Assembly: GCA_033182465.1 (NCBI GenBank)
Contig: CP137324.1
Coordinates: 2,046,001 to 2,110,000, forward strand
Direction of reading: 5' to 3'
DNA from: Sanghuangporus weigelae
Taxonomy: Eukaryota > Basidiomycota > Agaricomycetes > Hymenochaetales > Hymenochaetaceae
Length of the DNA stretch: 64,000 nt
The number at the start of each line of letters is the position of its first letter. Within the stretch, counting starts at the first letter, position 1. Positions 41,617-53,838 of the stretch are shown piece after piece. The notes beneath the pieces are model-generated. The model did no database searches and was not told the DNA's origin. It saw only the letters and a list, made by a program, of their open reading frames with translations. The translations under genes were made by a program, and so were the position numbers.

Positions 41617-44305
41617 TCAATTCGTTTCGACATCAGAACGGATCCTCTTTGCCTTCCGATCTTCTCTTTCTTCCTCCTCCTGAACTGGATCGTTCTCATT
41701 CCCTTCGGGTATACCATCCATAATTTCCGATAAACCGGTGGACACGTAAGAGACCCGCTGAACTGGCATGCGCTCGTTCCGAGTCCGTTTTCCCTTTTGG
41801 ACACTTGTCCCGGTCCCGGTCGATGACGTGATATTGACTTTCTTTGACCTGAAATTTTGTATCCAGTCCTTGAATTCTTCCACGGACTTGAGAAGCTCAA
41901 GAATCATTCCGCTTATCTTCAGCCCTCCACCCTCCTTCGTCTTTAGCAGCTGAACCTCAGCTTCTGTCTCCTCAGTCGGGTCGTAAGTATAGACCGACCT
42001 GAACAGACGAGAGAAGTCCAGCAAAAGTTTGCGCAGCCTAGGACGGCCGGGGAAGTCCAAGTTCGCAACATAGCCGCCTGCGGCTAATCTAAAGCCCTTC
42101 ACACGGCCTCCCCTCGCCCTTCCATCGGAGTGCTCTTTCTCTTCATCGAACATTTCCAGGAAATAGGATAGCTCATCAGAATCTAATGATGAGGTCGAGA
42201 ATCGAACTAATGTGAACGTTAATGTATGAAGGAAAGACTCTAGATCGTCTGCATAATCGTGGACCTTTGTCTTCGGAGATGCTAGAAGTGCTCCAGATAT
42301 AAACTGCCATGTGCCCTAGATAGAACGTATGATTCGCCAGCAGACGAAAAGTAATAAAAAAAAACTCACAGTACGACCCGGTCGATGAGATTGACGCTGG
42401 TTGGCATGTCTACAGAGATCCCAGTCAATCAATCTACCTGTGCCATCATCCATTATTAGCACGTTGCTCGGGCTTATGTCCCGATGAAGGATTTTGGCTT
42501 CGAACAAGGCATCACAGTGGCCTGTGTAGAACATTAGCAATTTGAGCTGCTAGCGGGTCAGTCTTCTCACTTACAAACTAATGCATCCGCAATTGCCTGT
42601 AAGAGTACCGTCGTGGATGGAAACGATGTTAAATCGCGTCCGACGTCTCTAAGAACGATCCGATACTGAGAATATCCAAGCATGTTCTGCCACAGGAACG
42701 TCTTGTCGCCGCAAACCCAGTCCTCGCCAATCAGTTTATCGGTAATGGTACAGTGCAACGTGTTATACACGGGCCCACGAGCAGGCATCTCTTCCGCAGT
42801 TGAAGCCGACGCATTCGAAGAACCAACGTCTCGAAAAGCCTTCAAATTGATATGCACTGCGCGACTCGATTCTTCGTAGATCTCATCCAGGAGCCGCACA
42901 TCACCGGCAGTCAGTAATGGAATAAGATTCCGGACCTTGCATTGTTCCATTTTTTCGTATGACTCATGTTCAACTACAACTGTTGTCATGTCGATTCTCC
43001 AGGAATCCTTAAGCCAATGGATTCCGCCAGTTTCCGGGTCATAAACAGGTGTCCCGCGTGAGTTGCGGCCTAGCAATGAGCATGCCCACCGTCTCGGGAA
43101 AGCACCTATAAAAGTCTTCGCTCGCACTGCATCGGTTTCCTGACCCTTCGGAAGCACCGGGACAAGAAATTTGTAATATCTCGCGTTTTGGAAGTATGCC
43201 GACCGTTCTTGAAATTCTTCCTCAGTTTCGTCGCTGAATCGTTGCTGGATCAGTGCGTCACGGGCCTCGCTCGCTTCCGATACTTTCAAGGGAAGGACAG
43301 TCCGGTCCCATCCACGCTGCAGTTGCGATAATCCGTCATAGCGTTTGAAGAAATCCAGAAGCCAGGGAATCTCCATATACTTGAACGATCTGGTGACGAC
43401 TGCACCGGCCCTGTCCCAACGAATCAGACGGGCAATATTACCGGCAATGAAAACGGAGAAACAGTGAGTTCGGAATGCCATTCCCATCTGCGCAGACGCA
43501 TAGGCACAGATCTGTCCAATTATTTCTTGTGACGCATTATCGGTCCTGACAAACTGGTGCTTTGTCACGTCGTCTCCATCTTTAAGATCTCTGAATGGAT
43601 CGCTCCTCTCTCGTAGTTTGATTTCTGTGGGAATTTCCATAGCGGAGAAGTCGGTATCCGAATGATCTTTGTCGAAATCGGTCTTCGCTCGACGTCTATT
43701 GTTCCAACGATCTTTACTATAAACAGAGATGTCCGGAGCCAGATCCTCAACAACCCAGTCTGGGTCGCCATTCTTAGCAGTAATCTTGAAGCAAAGATTA
43801 TTGAGGTTGAGTTTCTCTAGCGCAGCTACCTGGTGGGATATGGTTAGCGGCGGGATAAATTGTATTGAAAGAAGGCACGCACCAGAGGCTCATACATCAT
43901 TGCTTCAAGTCTCCATGAGCCATTCATATGGAAGTCAAGCCCTTCAGAGGTGCTGTTACTTCTTGTGTCACAGTAATGAGTGGGCTTGACGAAGGCGTCC
44001 AGAAACTGATCAACGGGCATCGGCCCAAGAAAGTACTTGTGGGTTTCACGATACATGTCTTTCTTATTATCTTCCGCGTTTATCGTGTCAGAAGTAAAGA
44101 GCCGGGTTCCAGACACTCTAACGTTGATGGGCGTAGATTGGGCACTAATGAAGGCAGGTCGGTCGGGTGGCGACTCTGGCGAGCGCGGTGGTGTCTGCGG
44201 AGGATCTGTAGTTGCATGGTCTTCAACAGTGGGAGCGCTTTGTCTGTAATGCACGTGAGCGATATAGTCACGTGAGCGCGCACAAGGGAGTACATACCTG
44301 TCCAT
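41617..44305 (-). CDS. FunK1-type fungal protein kinase, copy A
   Basis: Exons: 44305-44298 (8 nt), 44243-43883, 43829-42575, 42521-42370, 42315-41617; predicted 824 aa. The N-terminal 110 residues hold a Pro/Thr-rich stretch (DPPQTPPRSP) and a helical region. The kinase core has ILHRDISPSNVLIMD (about 552-566), LIDWDLC (DWD in place of DFG) and GTWQF at the start of exon 5, the signature of fungal FunK1 kinases. The C-terminal part has DFPGRPRLRKLLLDFSRLF and an acidic end with KAKRIRSD. FunK1 kinases are expanded in basidiomycetes; substrates are unknown. TATATA at 44391-44397 lies about 86 bp upstream of the ATG. Frames and splice sites are conserved with copy B, so both seem to be under constraint. 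Confidence 0.88.
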
Positions 44306-44390
44306 TCTGAACTGAATAACGACGAGGATAGAAGTAGAACGTAGTCTGAGTGAGAGTTCTGGAGATGAACAGAAGATCAGGAAGCGTAGA

Positions 44391-44397
44391 ATATATA
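44391..44397 (-). promoter_or_regulatory. TATA box of FunK1 copy A
   Basis: TATATA(T) lies about 86 bp upstream of the start codon on the minus strand. The same word at the same distance occurs in copy B (60120-60126). Confidence 0.55.
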
Positions 44398-46035
44398 GGG
44401 ATTGGGTGTGGCCACATCCCATATTCCTTTGCGTTATCCTCAGGGAGCCTACCTGGCCACAGGCCGCAGGCCGGCAAGCTCCGGATTGCGACGAAGCCAC
44501 GCTTTCTCGAGGCAACAAAGTCTTCACTGTATACGGAATTTCGGCCCTCGTGAGAGTCATCGAGTTCTTTCATTAATGCTACACCTTTCAATCAAACAAG
44601 TCCTTTGGATCTCCTCCTATATGTCGGATTTTGCGGATGCGGAGCAAGGTCGGGAACTGACTTAGTCACTCACTGGCAGCTGCGTGCACGGTTATCCCAC
44701 ACAGGAGGAAGTTGTTTATTTCTTGTACTTTGGGAAGATACGTTCCAGGATGCCTGCACCCAGCAGTCACAAACAGTGATAAATTAACTATGTGTAGTTT
44801 CAGGACCGATGGCCGCCTTGATTTTAGAGTAAGGAATTCAACTGTGTCTATCTTACTCCTCCGGGTCCTTTGGAACAATTTCCGCAAGAATTGATGTGTC
44901 CTGGCACCTCAAACAAGTTTCCGACTTGCTTCTAATCACACATTGCTATTGAACGACCTCTTTGAGTGAGTCACGATTCATTGTGCTCAGGCGCATGCAT
45001 AGCATCTAGTTCTGGGAAGCACCAATCTTTCGCCACAGCCTTCCTCATGTTCGTCGAGTCATTCAGAACCACTAAGCTGTGGTTCTTATCATGTCTGACG
45101 CATCGTCACGGAGTGACAAAGAGATGCGATGCAAATGGAATCTTCATGCACAGCAGGAAATAGGCGATGTGGCACGTACCTTGTGGAAATCATCGGCTAC
45201 CTTTGTGCACACTCTCAAGCATTGCACATTTAATCTGTTCCTGCAGAGCTGACGCTCAGACCCCTGTCACTTCTCCGCGAGACTGTTTCTAGCCAAGTGA
45301 AGTATGAGAAAACAGTGAAACGATGATAAGAAGGGCTCCAGAAAGAAAACATCGACTGGCATGAGTCCGAGATATTCGCCGCCGTGGCTTTCGTGATGCA
45401 TGTTTTTCCCGTCCTCAGCATGAAGTTTCTAGAAACAAAGAAATCACTAGTACAACCCCAATATCACAAACACAAGGATATATGACGATTGTACGAGAAA
45501 GATGATCAGGCGGCGTGCGTGGCTGGAGGTTGTGGACAGTGCGTTTAGAAGCCACTCGGAGCAGACGCGTCGATCACGTGAGCGCGTAAAGTGTCGTGAC
45601 ATTTCGAAAGACCTTGTCTCTTCCTTTCAACCATCACGATCATCGTTTCTCGCGACATGCCCAATCTTGACGGAGGAATTATCTGTTTCCCTCTGTTGAA
45701 GTTCGCGCTACTTCTTCCTCTGAATATATTGGAATCAATCCACCCGTTCTGGGGTAGTCATCCGAATCACCCGAGCAAGTTTTTGAGCTCTCCATTTACT
45801 TTATTTTGTCCCTCTTACTTTTATTTCCTTGAATGACTGAGATCTAAGCATACTCGGCGTATGCATGCAGCATAGCAAACCAGTGCTAACGGTCTTTACT
45901 ATCTTCCTCGCCCACATAGCCTTTCTCATGCTTGTCCGGAACCGCCTTCTGGTACCTGAGCTTGGTATCACATTTGATGCGCCATCACTAAGTAACAAAG
46001 AGATGAGCTACATTTTTCGACCTTCGTGCACAGAC

Positions 46036-46775
46036 TTTGTACATATAGTACCGGAGGAACATACGAACATCTCGATGCGCAACCGTATAGTCTGTCCACT
46101 GCCAGTGCGGTAGTCGATAAAAGGAGGCTTATTGAGAGGTGAATTTGACTCATTCTTGAATCTTCTGCCCATGCGATGGTATCTTCGGGTAAAGCAGATA
46201 GAAGCCAAGTCTAAACATGCTTACATCTGATATTGTTCGAGAATTTGAAATTAGCACAATCATGTAGCCAGGAACGCTAATCTTCTTTGCATTCAGTGGA
46301 TCGTCCAATTTCAGGAGGAAAAAATTGGAGTAATGAGTGCGGATATGTGAGTCCACCGAGTTTCCTGAGAACCAGATCAGCGTTATCGAGGAAAATATCG
46401 GCAATCACTGTATCGTCTATTTTTGTCCGGAAGTAAGTTTGTTTGTATAGTAAGAGAGCCTTGAAAACGGGTATCACTCACATTACTTTCCCTATTGTTG
46501 TCGACTTTCACATCGCAAAATTTGATGACTACAATTCCATTTTATTATGACTCAAGCGGCAAAGTTCAATTCACATCGAGCACCAAGAAAACTCGCCGGC
46601 AAAAGAAAAACTATTTGACTCTGTCTGCATGTATTCTGCGGTTGTTGCTGGTGATTTAGCATTCTTCGTTGCGACTGGGTCAATGATAATTTCCCCCGCT
46701 AGTGCAAGACTCGACGCACCTTGGATATAAGGCTTCAAATTTCAACTTTCATAATTGCATCTTCTGGCCAACAGG
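46036..46775. other. Region between arm A and the C2H2 gene
   Basis: Short minus-strand frames only (for example KIDDTVIADIFLDNADLVLR near 46370-46430), possibly exon relics. From about 46470 the sequence matches, inverted, the right edge of the window (63870-64000), so the duplication homology continues beyond the window. Confidence 0.4.
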
Positions 46776-47886
46776 CTATTCATCCTTCCTCTTACGTTTT
46801 GCAAGCGCCTCGAAATGTTCATCGTCCATCTCGTAGTCCTCCATGACACCCAAGTAATAGAAGTTGAATCTCTCTGGGTCCCGTCCAACCTCGTATCGCA
46901 GAGCTTCATCACTCTCGATGCAGGGTACGGTATCAGCATCGTTATTTTGGACTTTCCGATCGCCATTCTGGGAGACCTTATTCTCCTTGCTTGGAACCAC
47001 TGAATGCGACAGATGTCTATTAAGCACATCCTCGCGGCCGAACGTAGCATGGCAGACTGGACAAAAATAAGCATCAGGGTAATGCGTGGAGATGTGACGA
47101 TTGAGTTGGGCTTTTCGCAGGGTAATGAAGGAGCAGCCAGGATAGGTACATCTGTGCTGATTTTCTGCGCCCTTGGCAATCTCCTTCTGCATGTGTATAA
47201 GACAACGAGAGTATAAACCAAGGACAATTCTCGTACCTGGATTTGCTTCCTAACTGACTTAGTCCGAGATTTGTTCAAGACGGTTTTCTTTCCTCTTTTC
47301 TATGAAAATCGACATCAGTTGTCGCAAGCAATCGGAGAAAATGGCAGATAAGGCGTACAAATCGACGGAGTAGATCTTTCTTCATCTGTTTTGCCTTGTT
47401 CCGCAGCTCATCCATGAGTAAAAGCTCTTGACGCGCCCGGTTCGAAGCGAGTTTTGAGGCACGACCCGACAGGCCTCCTTGGTCCTTGTAAGCACGACTT
47501 TGACCCTTCACCCCTGCTCCGGGAATAGTTAGAGCGTCGATCTTGTTGCTGACTTCAGCTTGCGTGCTCGCGGCCGTTTCCTTGTCATCAAACATTCCGT
47601 CCTCCTTCTCAACTTTTCTGGTAACAAAAGCCTCATCTGGACATTTGCTGTCGTTGTGGAATTCTTGTTCGGCACCAGCGTCGAGAGTACAAGAGATATT
47701 TTCTAGAGTTTCCTTGGTCTGACCAGAGTTGATTACACTCGTAGAGTCACGATTGAACGACGGAATTGGCTGGGATGGATTTTGCTGGATGCAGTCGACT
47801 TGTTGCATCGGGTTCGGCCCAACCTGGAGACGGTGGTACATATCCAGCTGAGGCAGGGGTGATGGTAAAGAATACTGCTCGAGCAT
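46776..47886 (-). CDS. C2H2 zinc-finger protein, likely parental copy
   Basis: Exons: 47886-47359, 47299-47237, 47171-46776; predicted 328 aa. Residues 1-175 are low-complexity (Pro/Gln/Ser then charged), residues 176-197 are very basic (KRGKKTVLNKSRTKS), a likely nuclear signal, followed by two C2H2 fingers at about 205-250: CTYPGC ... HISTH and CPVC ... HLSH. The tail has YYLGVMEDYEMDDEHF and a basic end. It is probably a DNA-binding regulator. An upstream exon starting at ATG 48098 (MDPTMYLFFVMANQ) could splice in phase to 47889, giving a longer N-terminus. This is the only one of three copies with both fingers complete. Confidence 0.7.
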
Positions 47887-48879
47887 CGACTGTAGATAAG
47901 TGCATATGTATGCACGACAGAGTGACATGCGCATCCAGCGAGATATACGCCAGGGGTGTGCAATAGGATCAGTTTGTATTCCAAAGGCAGCAGATGACTT
48001 ATGAGGGAATATCGTACAGAATATCCGTATCTTCGAGCCAGCATGGCTCGAAAGGTCTGATTTGCCATGACAAAAAACAGGTACATAGTTGGATCCATAC
48101 CAATATCAAGACGAAAGGGTATTCGAATCACTTGGCGTCTATTCACGTAAGCAGCTGTTTGTTGTTTGAATAGTTGTTCGAAAGACAACAAGCAAGGACC
48201 AAGGAATTCGAGTAAAGTGAATGACTGACGAGGTCGGTTCTGGAGAGGATGCTTAGGTGATGTCGAAGTCCGCGATGCGGAGGAGAGCAATACAATCCCG
48301 TAAAAAGAGTCTCTTTTGGTAGAGGACAGTATATTCAATGAAGAAAGATAGGAGGCAAGTGAATTCCAAGGTGCGTGTTGAGCGAAAGAGCGACCGGAGG
48401 AGAAAAGCGCTAGTTTTCAGACACGGATACTTTGTGCGTTGAGCTTTCGGCAGAGTGTAGGAGACAGCGACGAGGACCACAATTATGCCACTGCTGATTT
48501 ACTTGCGTGAGCCGGCTGTGCAGACAGATACTGACAACGGTCTGCTGATTTATGCTGCAGGCCGCACAACGAGACTCGTAGGCAGGTGTGAGGATGGTAG
48601 TGGTTGGAGTGCAAGTTGTGAACTTGTGCACAAATGCCACCCGCATTCAGCTGCCATTAATATTTTCGCCCTAGCAGTATCCCGTAACACATCAGTTTGA
48701 AGGTACAGTGGTTAGAATAAAGTCAAGTGCATTCGGGCTATCTTGGCGAGATCACGGTAAGGATGCTGTGCTGATGATAGTCGGCTCGTTGCCGACGGTG
48801 ACGACTGACTACCATACATAGACGCCCATCTCTCTTTCTCGCAACAACGGCGAGCACATTTCCCCCGAAAACAGATTAA
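47887..48879. promoter_or_regulatory. Divergent intergenic region
   Basis: About 1 kb between the C2H2 gene (-) and the SH3 gene (+). It may hold an upstream exon of the C2H2 gene at about 48018-48098. Otherwise no gene was seen. Confidence 0.35.
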
Positions 48880-50005
48880 ATGCATCAAAACAACGCACCC
48901 GTTGATCCAAAGTCATCAGCGCTTCTCGCGCACATCGTCTCCCAGACACAGTCTAACATCGACTTCCTCGTCTCGCAGAACTACATCCGCGCGTCAGATG
49001 CGGCCGGTATACTTTCCAAGCTTGCAGATATCACTGTTAACACGCAATCGGCGGCGAGCGGTGCCAGCTCGGAAGCTAGCACTCTCGTCTCGTCGAATGA
49101 AGATGTCAGGAATCCTGTTCTGAGTGTCGCGGACCGCATGAGGCAGTTGAGCATGGCTCCTCCCTCCGAACCTGAAAGAGCGCCATCTCCGCCAAAGGCT
49201 GTTATGATGCCAACTCGTCGTATTGTACCACCACCTCCACCACACGTACAACAAGCAAAGGCTCTGTGGGATTACAATGCTGATGGATCGGTGAGTTCTT
49301 GGCCTTTCTCAACTACCTTTACTCAAGAACTGACAAATCCATTCGTCTAACACGACTCTTCAATTCCATGACATAGGACCCGAACGACCTTTCCTTCCGC
49401 TCAGGCGACATCATCGAGATCGTCAGCGAAACAAACGCAGATTGGTGGACGGGACGTCTACCGAACGGTCGCCAAGGCCTCTTCCCGTCAAACTACGTCG
49501 AGAAACTCCCCCAACCTCCATCTTCTCCGATGCGCTCCGCGTCTCCCGCGAGGTCACCCGTCCCAGCACCAGCTCTTTCGTTCCCAGGTGCAGGACCCGG
49601 ATCGTATGGTCCTCCTACTGCTCCACCGACCTGGCAAGCGCCACCTCAGCCCTACGGATATCCTATTGAGAAGCAAAACGCAGTGTACGGCCCTCCTCCT
49701 TCTGGTCCGCCGCAGCAATATCAGGCACCACCGCCACCTGCAGGTGCACCCGAACCTGAGAAGAAAAAGAACAAATTCGGAGGTCTTGGGAACACGGTGA
49801 GTCCAAGCAATCCTGACGACCAGGTATGGCCCTAACATTAATCATTTCTGAAAATAGATGGCGACATCCGCTGCTGGAGGTCTTGGTTTCGGTGCTGGTA
49901 CGTATAGGCTTTGAATAACGTAACATGTTGTTCTGACTCCCTGTCTATTTCTTTCTTCATTCAGGTGCTGCTGTCGGAAGTGGAATCATCAACTCTATCT
50001 TCTAA
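48880..50005 (+). CDS. SH3-domain protein, Lsb1/Pin3-like
   Basis: Exons: 48880-49290, 49377-49796, 49858-49897, 49965-50005; predicted 303 aa. The N-terminal helical part (about 8-55, [19 protein letters not shown]) resembles the Lsb1 N-terminus. The SH3 domain lies at about 127-185 ([12 protein letters not shown], then [28 protein letters not shown]). The Pro/Tyr/Gly-rich tail (190-270) is followed by a Gly-rich end ([19 protein letters not shown]). In yeast such proteins bind Las17/WASP and act at cortical actin and in prion induction. The Pro-rich tail could bind other SH3 or WW domains. Confidence 0.85.
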
Positions 50006-50817
50006 TATCCTTCGTAAACTCTTGGTTCATCCGTCTCTGCTTTGTTCAAATCTCATCACCTGTATTTGTTAATATTTCTCTGACCAGATCCATTCAGATA
50101 CTTCTTGATCACATTGCTCACTATCTCCATCTAGACTCTCGATATGATTGATAGAAGGACCAGTAGGATCAAGCCAGTACAACAGCTGTGCCGACGACTG
50201 TTCTATCAAGTCCTAAAATACAGTCTTTTTTCTTCTTGTCTTGCGGGCTACCCCTCCTTTGAAGCTTCTATGACTCCCATGTTCGGCAAAGAACTCTTTT
50301 CGTCACTCACAATAGCTCATCCCATCTTCACAAGCAGCGCGGGTTTATCCGCACAACACCGGATTTGCCGCTTTTCTTTCCTTGCTTGAATCGAAAATTG
50401 CATGATAATGTCCTGGGCATCATGAGAAGACTGATCTGAACAATGAATCAGCTCCAGCGCGCTCTAGATCGCATGCATAGCACATAGGACGGGCCACTGC
50501 GCTATCCCGGGATAAGGATTCTTGTAGAAATCCATGGATGTAATCGATGGCGTAGTGATTCCAGATCGTAAAGACGTTCGACAGCGCGATGCTCTGTCCT
50601 GGGAGAGACAGACAGAGGTATACATGCAAAGTCAAACGTTCCAATGAAAATGTGACAGTTCGTGATATGTATTAAGAGGTTCCGTGCAAAGGTATTTACA
50701 ATAGAGAGTTATAGAACCTGAGCAAAAGTAGTCGAAAAGTTAACAATTCTATATTGCTGTCGAAGTTTAAGACAAACCAATAAACCATTTGATTTCAAAA
50801 CAGCCTTCTAATGCCTT
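50006..50817. other. Convergent intergenic region
   Basis: It separates the 3' ends of the SH3 gene (+) and MIM1 (-). No gene was seen; only short frames on both strands. Confidence 0.4.
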
Positions 50818-51913
50818 CTATCGTTTCTTCCGGTCCGAATCTTCACCAGCGGCACGAACACCGACAGCGGTCGCTGCTCCTCCTGGTCTCCCCGACGTGG
50901 ACTCAGGCGCTTCCAGCCCGAAGAATCGAACCGCCATGTTTCGTGCAAAGATCTCACCGAAGCCAAGCATCACGCCATTCACGAACGGCAGGAAAAGGTT
51001 GATCGAGAGGGACGAAAAGAGCGCAATTAAACGCGAGCGCGTGCTTAGACGCGAGTCGAATATTGCAAGTGTCGGGATAGGGACAGGACCTTCAACCTCT
51101 CCATGTTTCGAGGAAGCCTTTTCCTGACCGGAGGATTTCTCCTTTGCAGAAGATTGCCTGGCACCTCTGAAGTGTAGAGGACCATGCTCGGATGAAGGTG
51201 CGCTAGCACTCTCGGAGTGAGAGTGTTCCGGGTAAGATAGCGAAGGAAATGAGGACCCGAGAGATTCTGCTTCGATATCTTCCCACCTCTGGCTGTGCTC
51301 AAGCGCGGCGGTCGTCGGAGGGGATACCTGCGCAGAAGACTAACGTTGCGTTAGCACCCCATTTGACGACGTATATTCGGATATGAAAGGAAAGACGGCG
51401 TACCTCTCGTTGTCGAGTCCTTGAAGGTTCACCACTTGTTACATCCCTGGCATCTGCAATACTGGGCTCATTAGGGTATCCCTTTCCCTCAGCAGATCTC
51501 GGATTAAAGATAGGATTCGGAGGTCCTTTAATATCTGCCTCTTCCTCTTCCTCCTGAGTACCACGCTCAGCTGTGATTCTGGCGCGTCTTTCCTCCGCTT
51601 CGCGTCGCTGGACAGCAGATTCCTCTTTCCACGACCGTTCTAGTGCAAGTCGTTCTTCCTCGTATCGTGCAAGTTCTTCCTGAGAAACCAGTGGTGCAGA
51701 TGCAGATGCAGGTGCTTCCGCAGCAGATTCTAGCGCAGAAACGTTCGGACCGGCTGGAGTTGAAGATTCGATAGACACTGGCGTGAATGCAGAGGACAAA
51801 GCGGACTAAATTTGTCAAAAATTTTGAGAAACGAGAGCAATCTCAGTCAGTGAAGCCCGTGCAAGCACAAAACTGACCTGAAGCAATTCTTCCGAACTAC
51901 GTTCTTCGGACAT
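50818..51913 (-). CDS. mim1: MIM1 (TOM13) homologue, mitochondrial outer-membrane insertase subunit
   Basis: Exons: 51913-51878, 51805-51404, 51339-50818; predicted 319 aa. Near the C-terminus (about 253-287) the words SLSINLFLPFVNG, VMLGFGEIFAR and AVRFFG closely match the single membrane segment of yeast Mim1 (SINLLLPFLNG, MMLGFGELFAHE). MIM1 inserts alpha-helical proteins into the outer membrane. The rest is unlike the 113-residue yeast protein: a long N-terminal extension with Ala/Ser/Pro-rich sequence, a charged coiled coil (about 60-100, EELARYEEERLALERSW), an acidic run and Ser-rich linkers. The usual His-Glu after the helix is replaced by Arg-Asn. Confidence 0.75.
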
Positions 51914-52262
51914 GATGATGGTAAGGAACAAGTCACATCGAGCGAACGCGTCTGCCGTGCCGTACGTGTCACGTCATTTCGGCGAGTTGGATTTAATTTA
52001 CGCCTCTTCTGTTGAATAACATGCTTCATGTAAATACCAATACTGATGATATGCTGAGATTCATAATTTTACCATCGATATTTTGTTTCCCGTAACATGA
52101 AATTAATTTTCTTCTTTGTTGATTGCAAGTGACTCACGATCACGCGGACCTTTGACAGCTGTTACCTTACGTAAGAATGTAGAAGACCAAACAACGCGTA
52201 AACAATAGGAATAATGATCGACGCAGTCCGAGTCGATCTTCACTTCTCTCCTCCGAGTTGCC
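51914..52262. promoter_or_regulatory. Bidirectional promoter region
   Basis: 349 bp between the ATGs of MIM1 (-) and the gene at 52263 (+). AT-rich in the middle. No TATA box was clearly placed. Confidence 0.4.
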
Positions 52263-53302
52263 ATGTCCATCCCGAAGTTCACCAATCCTTATGTACTTGC
52301 TGCGTCCACAAAGCCTTGTTCCAGGGCGGATATTTTCGGTGACTCGGACAGTCCGAATGCTTCTGAGAAAGATGTCGGATTCGATGAAGGACTGAAATGC
52401 TTAGAAGATTGTCTGCGAGGTTCATTCGTATACGATGTCCAGCGAAGAGAAGAGAGGGGTGAAGGTGCACAGGAGAGACCAAGGAAACGACGCAAGAAGA
52501 ATGATGAAGCGAAGGATGGACACGAAGAGTCATCCGTCTTCGGTGAGTAAATACTGCTCGCAATTGAATCAAATATGCCCTGACGGGCGTGAATATAGAA
52601 TTCCGCTTATTATCGAGCGATAAACAGCCTCGTGAGATAAATGTCCAACCGAAACCCCCAAAATCTATACGGTTAGTGTTCCCATACCACTTTGTGCTGT
52701 TAACGCTTTCATTTTTTCTTTGTGTATCATCTTAATGCTCTGTTTCAAATCGTAGTTTTGCAATAAGCTGACCTGCCGTTCTTCATCATAGTGTGATCGA
52801 GCCTGAGTATGAGGATTCACCGAGGCGCGCAGAGCTTCGCGAACGCCGTGCCCGAGAAGTGGCAGTTGACTTTGGCTGGATCATGGAACAATCGCGTTTG
52901 TCTTTTCCAGTGAGTCTGTCTCCATACATACGATTAATCAAGTCTAACAGCTTATAATTGTACTTTATGAGACAGGCTTTCAGGGCTAACAAGAAAAAAC
53001 AGAACACTATTACACTCCTTGTCCCTCCGTCGCCGCAGCTTCTCGAAACTAAATCAACTCCGCTGAATATCCTCGTCACGGAGCATGTAAAGACAGAAGC
53101 GGAGAAAAAGACAGTCTCGCTTGCATATTCTTCGACATGTGGGAAACACGCAAAGTCAAGCCCGCATGAGCTGAAAAAGGGTCTTTGTTGTCCTTTACTA
53201 CCCGCGGATCCTGTACAGCCAGAGCTTGAAGGACAGAGGAAGAAGAAGAGAAAGCGAGGTGCTCCGCCTCCGAGACGGCAAAGACCTCAAGCTTCAAGCT
53301 GA
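52263..53302 (+). CDS. Basic, probably nuclear protein, unknown function
   Basis: Exons: 52263-52542, 52599-52671, 52792-52909, 52976-53302; predicted 265 aa, all junctions in phase. Features: KFTNPYVLAAS at the start, a basic cluster (RPRKRRKKNDE, about 72-82), SDKQPREINVQPKPPKSIR, a charged helix (RRAELRERRAREVAVDFGW), and a very basic C-terminus (KKKRKRGAPPPRRQRP). Two Cys/His-containing stretches (SSTCGKHAK, GLCCPLL) are present but do not form a known finger. I do not recognise the family. Confidence 0.6.
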
Positions 53303-53838
53303 TAACTTTTGATTTCCCTTCTGGTGACATCTAGTATCGTAGCACTGGGTTTGTTTCCTTCTTTCATGTTTGCATCGGTATAGACATGCATCTGCATGTT
53401 CATTATCATGGAATTTGTACTCCTGCGCAACCCATCCCCATAGCATATACATGCAATCGATATGTTGCATTGCAGAAACCTTTCCCTTGACGTTCCGCAT
53501 CAGAATAAATTTGTACTGTATAATCAGATGTATTCGATGTGTATTTGTACCGTACATTTATCTTTTACTTTTATTTATATCATTTTCCCAGTCTCTACAC
53601 CCCTGCCGATTCCATACGGGAAAAAAAGGACACAAGAACGATGAAGACAAGAATACAGAGCTACGGTATGTATGACTAGATGAATGTACGAAGGTATGAA
53701 CGTGTATAAGCACAGCGATACACAAAACGACTCGATAGTAACGACTCGAACGAGGAAAGAGAAAGAAAAAGAAAAAACGGTTGGTTAAAAAGGATAAGCA
53801 TACGTCAAATAAAAGCAGTAGCAATAGTCCATACATCT
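53303..53838. other. Convergent intergenic region
   Basis: AT-rich, with an A/G-rich run at 53753-53782. It holds the 3' ends of the basic-protein gene (+) and the exchanger (-). No gene seen. Confidence 0.45.

Larger units (their letters stand above)
40620..46035 (-). repeat. Arm A of a large inverted segmental duplication
   Basis: Homologous in reverse orientation to about 58450-63872. It carries, in minus orientation, a 5' flank (44306-46035), the FunK1 gene and the zinc-finger tail. The flanks are shared at high identity (for example the 63-codon frame at 45230-45421 versus 59102-59293, one residue different). Homology fades near 46035 on one side and near 40620 on the other. Confidence 0.85.
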
